Of a DNA stretch of 17,045 bases, positions 1 to 6,844 are shown piece after piece (position 1 is the stretch's first letter; every line of letters starts with the position of its first letter). Location: NCBI GenBank assembly GCA_002369525.1, contig DFFN01000126.1:1-17045 (forward strand), written 5' to 3'. The notes beneath the pieces were generated by a model, which was not told the origin of the DNA, searched no databases, and was given only the letters and a program-made list of their open reading frames with translations. The position numbers were made by a program, and so were the translations under genes. The stretch is from Lachnoclostridium sp. UBA3775 (GTDB lineage: Bacteria > Bacillota > Clostridia > Lachnospirales > Lachnospiraceae).

Positions 1-193
1 ACTGCTCTCTGGAATCCTTGTACTTATGAACCGCGCGAAGTATGGTGATTACTTCTTTCTTTGTGGGGAGCGGTACAGGTCCGCTGACCTCTGCGCCGGT
101 CTTTTTCACAGTCTCGATGATCTTGGCTGCGCTCTGATCTACCAGCTGGTGCTCATAAGCCTTGAGTGTGATTCTCATTACCTGATTAGCCAT
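1..193 (-). CDS. rpsJ: 30S ribosomal protein S10, N-terminal part (runs off the window edge)
   Basis: This encodes the first 64 residues of ribosomal protein S10, a 30S head protein that also acts in transcription antitermination with NusB. The translation begins MANQVMRITLKAYEHQLVDQ and contains the family's SGPVPLPT and ILRAVHKYKDSREQ segments, close to Firmicute S10. S10 is usually about 102 residues, so roughly the last third lies beyond base 1. The ATG at 191-193 follows an AAGGAGG ribosome site at 205-211, a good spacing. In most bacteria rpsJ opens the S10 operon (rpsJ-rplC-rplD and so on), which would continue leftward. A promoter and long structured leader lie upstream. Confidence 0.97.
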   Translation of the reverse strand, partial: MANQVMRITLKAYEHQLVDQSAAKIIETVKKTGAEVSGPVPLPTKKEVITILRAVHKYKDSREQ

Positions 194-213
194 AAAAAAA
201 GTCGCCTCCTTTT

Positions 214-419
214 CGTACTTTTCGAAAAAGCACGACAAGCGGTGACTGTACACCCTTCCGTGTGTCTCCTGAGAGACTGCACGTCATCTCTGCCTTTGTG
301 CAGATGGTAATAGTGTTACAGTGACTTGTCGCCAGTTTCCTAACTTGACATTCGCTGGTGCGAGTTCCCTCCGGAATCCCGTAGCAATCTCGCACTTCTT
401 CGCTATCAATGCCACAGCA
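214..419 (-). promoter_or_regulatory. Structured 5' leader of rpsJ / S10 operon
   Basis: About 225 nt separate the predicted transcription start (near 419) from the rpsJ ATG, and the stretch is rich in complementary segments. CGACAAG at 233-239 pairs with CTTGTCG at 325-331 and is extended by an interrupted stem reaching 253 and 313. Inside lie hairpins at 264-277 (GTCTC/GAGAC) and 289-304 (TCTGC/GCAGA). A second domain is closed by GTGCGAG 358-364 with CTCGCAC 389-395. A 9-bp hairpin at 214-234 ends only a few bases from the ribosome site. S10 operons of gammaproteobacteria are controlled through a leader bound by protein L4. Similar autoregulation here is inference. Confidence 0.6.
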
Positions 420-425
420 AGAGAT

Positions 426-454
426 ATTCTACAACAGCGGCGTTTTGTAAACAA
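426..454 (-). promoter_or_regulatory. Sigma-A-like promoter for rpsJ
   Basis: On the minus strand, -35 TTGTTT (449-454) and -10 TAGAAT (426-431) are separated by exactly 17 bases. The same two hexamers with the same spacing occur before the oligoendopeptidase gene. A second, weaker candidate lies upstream: TTGCCG at 523-528 and TATAAC at 500-505, also 17 bases apart. Confidence 0.65.
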
Positions 455-641
455 GTTAATTTTTTCTTATTTTTTAAGGTTTTTTCTTCAGAAAATTAAG
501 TTATACAATATCTGGTACGTCACGGCAAAAAACATACAAGACGGCCGCCAAAAACAGGTGGTTTTTTCATGAGGACTTCGCCGGACTTTCCGGAGAGCCG
601 CAGTGTTTTGACTGGTTTTCGCGGTTTTCTTTTTTCTGTGC

Positions 642-681
642 AAAAAAGCCGCGCACCTTTGCAACGGTCTCGCGGCAATTT
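642..681 (-). terminator. Rho-independent terminator after the pepV gene
   Basis: On the minus strand GCCGCG (671-676) pairs with CGCGGC (648-653), and ACC/GGT pairs further inside the loop. A run of six T (642-647) follows at once. It lies about 30 bases beyond the pepV stop codon, so it should separate the peptide genes from the rpsJ transcript. Confidence 0.8.
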
Positions 682-708
682 TTAATACTATATTATCTGG
701 TTCAGCGA

Positions 709-2103
709 TTATTTTGAAAGATTGTAAACCGCTCTTGCATAAACCTTCGCGGCGCGAAGCAGTTCATCCGCCGTGATATACTCGTTTGCCTGATGCGCAC
801 GTCCCGGCTCGTCAGGCGGTTCACAGCCAAAAGCAACCATATTCGGGATCACTTTTGCGTAAGTACCGCCTCCAATAGTAAGCGGATCCCGCATATCTCC
901 CGTCACGTCACGATATGCTTTCAGGAGACTCTTGACAAGCGGAGTATCTGCGCTTACAAACAACGGTTCAGCGGCAGCTGCATGTTTTGCGGTAAGATGC
1001 TCTTTCTGCGCCAGTTCCTCAAGCAGCTGTCTGTATTTTTCCGAATTATGTGTTACCGCAAATCGCATATCGCAAAGGAGTGAGCCTTCAGTTTCGTTTA
1101 TCTGCAGCATATTCGGGCTGACTGTTGTTTCAGACAAGTCGTCCGAAAGCGCAAATCCCATTTCAGAACCGTTTTTGTCGTCAAGCGTCAGGCGGTCGAG
1201 CTTGCAAACAAAATCCTTTGCGCCTGCAGGCCCAAATTTCATATCCTTTATATAATGGAGAAGTTTTGTGAGCGCATTATCGCCCTGCTCGGGAGTAGAG
1301 CCGTGCGCCGCGATTCCGTATGCTGTTATCAAAATGTCCTCCCCATCAAGCCCGACCATTACATCTTCCGCGTCAGGGAATGAGAGTTCGGCCCCCTCGT
1401 TTATTGCAAATCTCGCCTGAGCTTTTGCCGGAACTATGTTTTTGGCAGTTCCGCTTTCAAATGATCTCAGCGTCAGTGGCTCATCTTTTGCATCATCCTG
1501 ATTCCATTTTGAAGCAAGTTCAAAGTGAAATATCCCCTTTTCGCCGATAACCACCGGCCATTCCGCGTCAGGGGTAAATCCTCCGAGGGGCATTTTTTCT
1601 TTTTTGACATATTCTGCAACACCTGCCATTTTTGTTTCTTCATTTGTTCCGAAAATAAAACGCAGCGGCTTTTGAGGCTCAAAGCCGAATTTTTTAAGCG
1701 CCGCTGCGCCGTAAAGCGCGGCAAGCACAGGCCCCTTGTCGTCGATAGATCCGCGGCCGAAAAGCTTGCCGTCATCTTCGAAAAGCTCAAAAGGATCGTG
1801 CTCCCATTCCTGCGGCTGTGCGGGAACTACATCCAGATGGCCAAGCACTGCATAAAAATTTCCGTCGCTTCCCTCAACGTCGCCCATATCCGCTATTCCG
1901 TAATAATGCTCGTTTCTTACAGAAAAGCCAAGCCTCTCGGCAATAGAAAGCGCGGATTTTAAAGCACCCTCAACTTCCTCTCCGAACGGAGCATTTTCCG
2001 TCCCGCTGCTTTCTGTCGAGTTAAAAGAAACAAGCTTCGCAAGGTCTTTTTTTATTTCTTCCTGTTTTTCAATAAGCCAGTTGTCTATCTGTGTAAAGTC
2101 CAT
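709..2103 (-). CDS. pepV: PepV-type M20 zinc dipeptidase
   Basis: This is a cytosolic metallopeptidase that hydrolyses dipeptides, often those with an N-terminal beta-Ala or D-Ala as well as ordinary ones. The 464-residue length fits PepV. Visible family features are HLDVVP (zinc ligand H89), GRGSIDDKGP (bridging D121), NEE with the catalytic and zinc-binding pair E155/E156, FTPDAEWP (D179) and GRAHQANEYI near the C-terminus with the last histidine ligand (about H437). The intervals between these residues match PepV. I start at the ATG at 2101-2103 because AGGAGG sits just before it. An upstream TTG would add seven residues and swallow the ribosome site. A promoter lies at 2248-2277 and a terminator at 642-681, so it is probably monocistronic. 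Confidence 0.93.
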   Translation of the reverse strand: MDFTQIDNWLIEKQEEIKKDLAKLVSFNSTESSGTENAPFGEEVEGALKSALSIAERLGFSVRNEHYYGIADMGDVEGSDGNFYAVLGHLDVVPAQPQEWEHDPFELFEDDGKLFGRGSIDDKGPVLAALYGAAALKKFGFEPQKPLRFIFGTNEETKMAGVAEYVKKEKMPLGGFTPDAEWPVVIGEKGIFHFELASKWNQDDAKDEPLTLRSFESGTAKNIVPAKAQARFAINEGAELSFPDAEDVMVGLDGEDILITAYGIAAHGSTPEQGDNALTKLLHYIKDMKFGPAGAKDFVCKLDRLTLDDKNGSEMGFALSDDLSETTVSPNMLQINETEGSLLCDMRFAVTHNSEKYRQLLEELAQKEHLTAKHAAAAEPLFVSADTPLVKSLLKAYRDVTGDMRDPLTIGGGTYAKVIPNMVAFGCEPPDEPGRAHQANEYITADELLRAAKVYARAVYNLSK

Positions 2104-2189
2104 GATTTCCTCCTGTGCGGGCAAAAATTCGAGATATTTTGCGAACTATTCGTTAAACTCGTGATATTTTTGCGTTTTTGCGAATAGTT

Positions 2190-2466
2190 GGGTGTAGAGA
2201 AACGCAAAGTGCCTATTTGTGCACCCGTTTTTTCAGCACGCTCGCTTATTTTACTACGATAGAGGTGCATATATCAATAAGTATCTTTCCTGTGCACCCT
2301 GAAATACTGATATGCAGCTGCTGGCGTCATCAACTATTCGTTAAACACAAAACTCTCGGGTGCAGAGGAGTGTAGTTTTGTTTCCTCTGCACCCGGCAAG
2401 GCGGGTGTTCATGTTCTGAAGCACTATTTAAGGTGCAGAGAAGCGCTATTTTGTTCCCTCTGCACC
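2190..2466. repeat. Four related inverted repeats with GGTGCA/TGCACC arms
   Basis: The gap between pepV and the symporter gene has no credible gene. It holds four hairpin-like elements sharing a GGGTGCAGAG-like left arm and a TGCACCC right arm: 2190-2226 (left arm variant GGTGTAGAG), 2263-2300, 2358-2394 (11-bp perfect stem) and 2431-2466 (9-bp stem). The first to second and third to fourth elements are each 73 bases apart, and the middle step is 95. The last two copies also share the downstream text CGGGTGTTCATG. A 15-base direct repeat, AACTATTCGTTAAAC, occurs at 2144-2158 and 2332-2346. Confidence 0.8.
2248..2277 (-). promoter_or_regulatory. Candidate promoter for pepV
   Basis: On the minus strand TTGATA (2272-2277) and TAAAAT (2248-2253) are 18 bases apart, giving a start near 2241 and an untranslated leader of about 140 nt. 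The -35 element falls inside one of the inverted repeats (2263-2300), so the repeat could act as an operator. This is inferred from sequence only. Confidence 0.55.
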
Positions 2467-2489
2467 CGGCAGGACGGGTGTTCATGATT

Positions 2490-2537
2490 AGAAACACAAA
2501 ATGCGCAAATCCGGATTCTCCGGAGCTTGCGCATTCT
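2490..2537 (-). terminator. Hairpin terminator after the symporter gene
   Basis: AATGCGCAA (2500-2508) pairs with TTGCGCATT (2528-2536), with a nested CCGGA/TCCGG stem inside. On the minus strand the arm is followed by a T-rich tract (ATTTTGTGTTT), which suggests termination of symporter mRNA about 100 bases past its stop codon. The tract is interrupted, so termination may be incomplete. Confidence 0.6.
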
Positions 2538-2627
2538 GAAAGTTTCAGAAAAAACGATATTGGTTTTTATCGATATTACTCTTCTGCCGGTTTCATAATC
2601 GTTTACTGAATAGTTTCGTTACCGGCT

Positions 2628-4049
2628 TTATTGCTTTTTCCCGAAAAACTCCTTCGTCAGTTTAATGACAACCGGTGAAAGCAGCAGTATCGCGATGAGG
2701 TTCGGAATTGCCATAAAGCCGTTAAATGCGGAGGCCATGCTCCAGGCTACATCAAGCTTGAGCGTGGCGCCTACTACTACAAACAAAACGAATACTATCT
2801 TGTAAATGAATATCACTTTCGTGTTCGCGATAAATTCAAAGCACCTTGTTCCGTAAAGCGACCAGCTGATAATGGTCGAGAGCGAAAACAGGATGAGGCA
2901 GACAGATACTATGATGACGCTGATCTTCTCTCCGAAAACGCTTCCCATCGACGCCGCCACCAAAGTGCCGTCCGCTCCTTCGCCCCAGTTTATCGTGATG
3001 CCGCCTGCATTATGTCCGCACAAAAGTATCAGTCCGGTAATCGTACAGATGATCATGGACGTGACGAATACTTCAAAAATGCCGTACATTCCCTGTTTCA
3101 CGGGATTGGTTTCGGACGTCGAGGCATGTGCTATAGGGGCTGAGCCAAGGCCGGCCTCGTTTGAGAAACAGCCTCTGCTGATACCCTTTTGCATAACCGT
3201 CAACAGCGTGGCGCCTGCTGCTCCTCCAATGACGGATGACGGATTAAACGCTCCTTTAAAAATCATGCCAAAGGCGGTGCCTATCTGATCGAAATTTGAA
3301 AAGATAAAGACCAAGCCCGCGACAATATAAGCAATGGACATAAACGGAACCATTTTTTCCGTAACGCTTCCGATGGTTTTTAAACCGCCTATAACAACAA
3401 GCGCAACTATCACGGCCAAAACGATGCCGGTAATAAGCCTTATAACGGAAAACGTCGATCCCATAAAAGTGATCTGCGCAGTTTCAATTCCAAAGGCAGA
3501 CGCGGTGCTTTCAACCGAAGAAGCGATTGAATTGACCTGCGTGGCGTTTCCGATACCGAATGAGGCAAGTATGCCAAACAGGCAAAATATTACGGCAAGC
3601 CATTTCCATTTGGCGCCGAGTCCGTTTTTGATATAGTACATCGGGCCGCCGACTCTCTCGCCTTTTTCGTTTCTTTCACGATAATGAACTGAAAGCACTA
3701 CTTCTGCGTACTTTGTGATCATACCTACAAGAGCGGAAACCCACATCCAGAAGATCGCTCCCGGGCCGCCGATGGCAATCGCTCCGGTAACTCCCACAAT
3801 ACTTCCGGTACCTACGGTGGCGGCAAGGGCTGTCGTCATCGACTGCCAGGGCGTGAGCTCTCCTTTTTCGGCTTTCGTTTTTTTGAAAGCCTTACCGACG
3901 GTGTTTTTCAGTGCGTAGCCCAGCTTTCTGAACTGCATGAAACCGGTTCTGATGCTGAAATACAATCCTGTACCCACCAACAAAACAAGAAGCACGGGAC
4001 CCCATGCCACTTCATTATCTAAAAACGAGACAATTTCACCGAAACTCAT
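2628..4049 (-). CDS. AGCS-family alanine/glycine:sodium symporter
   Basis: This is a multi-pass inner-membrane carrier, 473 residues, that brings in alanine or glycine with Na+ (family members: AlsT, DagA, AgcS). The N-terminal segment reads TGLYFSIRTGFMQFR, followed by PWQSMTTALAATVGTGSIVG, then GGPMYYIKNGLG and GCFSNEAGLGSAPIAHA, all strongly conserved in the family. About ten hydrophobic helices are visible along the chain. The ATG at 4047-4049 follows a GAGGGGG ribosome site. It has its own promoter candidate, so it is probably a separate unit from the opp cluster. Next to peptide-uptake genes it could recapture or export the small amino acids released by peptide hydrolysis. That role is inference. 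Confidence 0.95.
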   Translation of the reverse strand: MSFGEIVSFLDNEVAWGPVLLVLLVGTGLYFSIRTGFMQFRKLGYALKNTVGKAFKKTKAEKGELTPWQSMTTALAATVGTGSIVGVTGAIAIGGPGAIFWMWVSALVGMITKYAEVVLSVHYRERNEKGERVGGPMYYIKNGLGAKWKWLAVIFCLFGILASFGIGNATQVNSIASSVESTASAFGIETAQITFMGSTFSVIRLITGIVLAVIVALVVIGGLKTIGSVTEKMVPFMSIAYIVAGLVFIFSNFDQIGTAFGMIFKGAFNPSSVIGGAAGATLLTVMQKGISRGCFSNEAGLGSAPIAHASTSETNPVKQGMYGIFEVFVTSMIICTITGLILLCGHNAGGITINWGEGADGTLVAASMGSVFGEKISVIIVSVCLILFSLSTIISWSLYGTRCFEFIANTKVIFIYKIVFVLFVVVGATLKLDVAWSMASAFNGFMAIPNLIAILLLSPVVIKLTKEFFGKKQ

Positions 4050-4058
4050 ACTATCAAC

Positions 4059-4084
4059 CCCCTCAGGATTCTGAGAGGATTATA
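4059..4084 (-). promoter_or_regulatory. Extended -10 promoter and overlapping palindrome before the symporter gene
   Basis: A perfect TATAAT (4079-4084, minus strand) preceded by TG one base away forms an extended -10; no good -35 is seen. Directly downstream lies the palindrome CTCAG-GATT-CTGAG, extended to eight pairs (4059-4066 with 4071-4078). It covers the predicted start site and part of the GAGGGGG ribosome site, so it resembles an operator. Confidence 0.5.
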
Positions 4085-4256
4085 ACACCATGAGTCTTAT
4101 AAATACATATTTCGGAAGCCTTTTGATATACGAGAGAATTGCATATAGAATATGATGAAAAAGAATATTTTTGACGATAATCAAAAGAGGAATCATGCTA
4201 CGCCTGCCTTTTGACATGTTGTTTTCATTCCGTTTCAAAAAGACGGCTTTTGATAT

Positions 4257-4622
4257 CTACCAAAGAAGAACCATAAGTCCGATAACAATTCCGAAGAAAA
4301 CAAGAAAGATCAGCAGGACCAGCAATCCCGCCGAAAGAGACCCCAGGATCTGTGCTCTTTTTTCGCCGCGCGTCAGTTCATTGACTTCCCACGGCCTTTC
4401 AGCCTTCCCGGGAGACTCCGCTTCCTCGGGGTCCATTATAATGCCGTCTTCATCCGCGGCATCATCGCCCTTGTCTTTCTCGGATCTGAAAAGAGAGCCG
4501 AAAAACGGTTCATCATCAATACGCGACGGAAAAATCAAATTGCGCCGCCGCACTTCACTCATGTCGGCTATGGTTCTTCCGTCGTCGTCATTGTAGGTTT
4601 TTTCGTTTTTCCTGGCAGTCAT
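4257..4622 (-). CDS. Small tail-anchored membrane protein of unknown function
   Basis: I do not recognise a named family for this 121-residue product. The N-terminal 90 residues are hydrophilic and strongly acidic in places (NDDDGRTIAD, DDAADEDG, DPEEAES). A basic RRRNLIFPS stretch and a PWEVNELTRGEKRA segment come before one long hydrophobic helix (about 93-121) that reaches the C-terminus. The layout is a cytosolic domain with a C-terminal membrane anchor. The ATG at 4620-4622 begins three bases after the oppF stop, with only a weak ribosome site, so it is likely translated with the opp genes. It could be an accessory of the transporter or simply a passenger in the operon. Confidence 0.75.
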   Translation of the reverse strand: MTARKNEKTYNDDDGRTIADMSEVRRRNLIFPSRIDDEPFFGSLFRSEKDKGDDAADEDGIIMDPEEAESPGKAERPWEVNELTRGEKRAQILGSLSAGLLVLLIFLVFFGIVIGLMVLLW

Positions 4623-4625
4623 TTG

Positions 4626-5669
4626 TTATATTCCGGATACGTCATCATAAAGGTGACAATTTACAAAATGTCCGGGTTCGATTTCTTTTTGCTGCGGCGC
4701 CTCTTGCTTGCAGATTTCCATACACTGCGCGCAGCGTGTGTGGAACTTGCAGCCGGAAGGAGGATTTGCCGGAGACGGGATGGAACCCTCGAGAACTATG
4801 CGGTTCATCTTTGCAGACGGATCCGGGATCGGTATCGCGGAAAAAAGCGCCTTTGTGTAAGGGTGAAGCGGGTTGCGGAAAATATCATCCGTAGCTCCGT
4901 ATTCGACGAGGCTTCCGAGATACATTACTCCGACGGTATCCGAAATATGCTCGACAACCGACAGATCATGTGAAATAAAAAGATATGTAAGATTGTACTT
5001 TTCCTGAAGCTCTTTTAACAAATTGATGATCTGCGCCTGTATTGAAACGTCAAGCGCTGAAACCGGCTCATCGCATACCACGAATTCCGGGTTGAGCGCG
5101 AGCGCCCTGGCAATGCAGATACGCTGCCTTTGTCCGCCGGAAAACTCGTGCGGATAGCGGTCCTTATGGAACGGCTGCAGACCGCAGTTGTCCATTATCG
5201 TATCAATATAATCATTATATTCTTCTTTTGATACTATGCCGTGTTCTCTGACCGCCTCTCCTATGATCTCGCTGACGGGCATACGAGGCGAAAGTGATGA
5301 AAACGGATCCTGGAAAATGATCTGCATCTTCGGCCGAAGATCTCTCATTTCCTTAGGGCCGAGGTCATAAACTTCTTTTCCGTTAAAAAGCACCTGTCCG
5401 CCGGTCTTTTCTCCGGAAAGTCGAAGAATAGTCCTTCCGGCCGTAGTCTTGCCGCAGCCCGACTCGCCCACAAGTCCCATACACGAGCCTCGTTTGAGGT
5501 TAAAAGTAATCCCGTCAACCGCTTTTACATAGCCAACGGTATGTGAAATAAATCCGCCCTTTATGGGAAAATATTTTTTGAGCGAATTAACCTGCAGGAT
5601 ATACTTGTCATCGGGAACTACAGGCTCAAAAGTATTATCTATTCTCAGCTTTTCATTTAGTTTGCTCAT
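4626..5669 (-). CDS. oppF: Oligopeptide ABC transporter ATP-binding subunit OppF
   Basis: This is one of two ATPases that power peptide import at the cytosolic face. Counting from the chosen start, the 347 residues include Walker A GESGCGKT (68-75), signature FSGGQRQR (176-183), Walker B FVVCDEP (about 196-202), the switch histidine H234, and the C-terminal oligopeptide-transporter region beginning at NPLHPYTKAL. Cysteines 307, 313, 316, 320 and 338 match the C-terminal cysteine cluster seen in many OppD/DppD-type ATPases, where an iron-sulfur cluster has been reported in some. I use the ATG at 5667-5669 because GAGGG lies just upstream. The longer reading frame would overlap oppD by about 90 bases. 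It starts ten bases after the oppD stop. Confidence 0.95.
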   Translation of the reverse strand: MSKLNEKLRIDNTFEPVVPDDKYILQVNSLKKYFPIKGGFISHTVGYVKAVDGITFNLKRGSCMGLVGESGCGKTTAGRTILRLSGEKTGGQVLFNGKEVYDLGPKEMRDLRPKMQIIFQDPFSSLSPRMPVSEIIGEAVREHGIVSKEEYNDYIDTIMDNCGLQPFHKDRYPHEFSGGQRQRICIARALALNPEFVVCDEPVSALDVSIQAQIINLLKELQEKYNLTYLFISHDLSVVEHISDTVGVMYLGSLVEYGATDDIFRNPLHPYTKALFSAIPIPDPSAKMNRIVLEGSIPSPANPPSGCKFHTRCAQCMEICKQEAPQQKEIEPGHFVNCHLYDDVSGI

Positions 5670-5679
5670 CTTTTTTCCC

Positions 5680-6831
5680 TCAAGCTTCTTTGTTTTCCTG
5701 TTCAAAAAATCTGTAGCAGCTGACTTTATGCGTAGGCGAAAGGCTGATCTCCCCAGGATATTCGCCGTCACATGCCGCGCAGCGCTTCTCGCAGCGATCT
5801 CTGAAATAGCAGTAGTCAGGCATATTTACGGGATTGGGAACCTTGCCGGGGATGGAGTAAAGTTTGTCCACTTTTTTTCCGACAACCGGCTTTGACGCCA
5901 TAAGTCCCTGCGTATAAGGATGCGCCGGATTTGAGAAAATCTCCTGCGCGGTGCCTTTTTCCACTATCCTTCCAGAATACATTACCACAACGTAGTCAGC
6001 CATTTCAGCTATAACTCCGAGGTCGTGTGTTATTAGCATAATAGATGAATTGATCCTGTCCTTGAGGTTGCGGAGCAGATCAAGTATCTGCGCCTGTATT
6101 GTAACGTCAAGCGCCGTGGTAGGCTCATCCGCGATTATCAGCTTCGGATCGCAGGCAAGCGCCATTGAGATCATAACCCTCTGCCTCATTCCGCCGGAAA
6201 GCTCGTGAGGATACATTTTGGCAACTCCGCGGCTGTTGGCAATACCAACCATTTCCAAAAGCTCAATAACCTTTTCGTTGATCCTTTCTTCCGGTATGTT
6301 GTCATAATTATGAAGATCAAGCACTTCCTTTATTTGATCGCCGATCTTGAAAACCGGGTTCAGGCTTGTCATCGGTTCCTGGAAGATCATGGATATTTCA
6401 TTTCCGCGGATCTTCTGCATAGCCTCAATTGGCATTTGCGCAATATCGATGGCCCGGTCGCCTTTGTTGAACCTTATCTCGCCGCTGACTATCTGTCCCT
6501 GCGGGCGCTGAAGAAGCTGCATTATCGAAAGACTTGTAACACTCTTTCCGCAGCCCGACTCTCCTACTATGCCGACAGTCTTGCCGATAGGCACTTCAAA
6601 AGAAATGCCGTCCACAGACTTTACGGTTCCCACGTCGGTAAAGAAATATGTGTGAAGACCTTCTATTTCAAGCACGTTCCCGGGATCCTTCATCCGGGTC
6701 GCAAACTCTGATTCGGGAACTCTTTTTCTTTTATTCTTCTTTTCGAAAGCGTTGGTTATCTTTCTGTTTTCGCGCGATATCCGTCTGGATTCTTTAGCGG
6801 AGAGATAACCTTCTTCTTTTTTCTTTGCCAT
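5680..6831 (-). CDS. oppD: Oligopeptide ABC transporter ATP-binding subunit OppD
   Basis: This is the partner ATPase of OppF, 383 residues. It has Walker A GESGCGKS (90-97), Q-loop QEP at about 151, signature LSGGMRQR (211-218), Walker B LIIADEP (about 231-237), switch H269, and the NPAHPYTQGL region followed by cysteines 341, 347, 351, 354 and 372. The first 45 or so residues form an unusually basic, lysine-rich extension before the ABC domain proper. It is a normal start, since the ATG at 6829-6831 has an AAGGGGG ribosome site. The oppC stop codon TAA overlaps that ribosome site, so translation of oppC and oppD is probably coupled. Confidence 0.96.
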   Translation of the reverse strand: MAKKKEEGYLSAKESRRISRENRKITNAFEKKNKRKRVPESEFATRMKDPGNVLEIEGLHTYFFTDVGTVKSVDGISFEVPIGKTVGIVGESGCGKSVTSLSIMQLLQRPQGQIVSGEIRFNKGDRAIDIAQMPIEAMQKIRGNEISMIFQEPMTSLNPVFKIGDQIKEVLDLHNYDNIPEERINEKVIELLEMVGIANSRGVAKMYPHELSGGMRQRVMISMALACDPKLIIADEPTTALDVTIQAQILDLLRNLKDRINSSIMLITHDLGVIAEMADYVVVMYSGRIVEKGTAQEIFSNPAHPYTQGLMASKPVVGKKVDKLYSIPGKVPNPVNMPDYCYFRDRCEKRCAACDGEYPGEISLSPTHKVSCYRFFEQENKEA

Positions 6832-6844
6832 TTTTGTTACCCCC

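Noticed and set aside
26..572. Plus-strand and minus-strand frames in the rpsJ coding and leader region
   Set aside because: They are antisense to S10 or lie within the structured leader, with no ribosome sites or family similarity.
2085..2270. 61-codon minus-strand frame overlapping the pepV start
   Set aside because: It lies in the repeat-rich leader, overlaps pepV in another frame and has no recognisable product.
4200..4256. Terminator after the small tail-anchored protein gene
   Set aside because: Only a four-pair CCGT/ACGG stem is visible, with no T run on the minus strand after it.
5670..5771. Upstream start adding 34 residues to OppF
   Set aside because: It would overlap oppD in another frame. 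The internal ATG at 5667-5669 has a proper ribosome site and matches normal OppF length.
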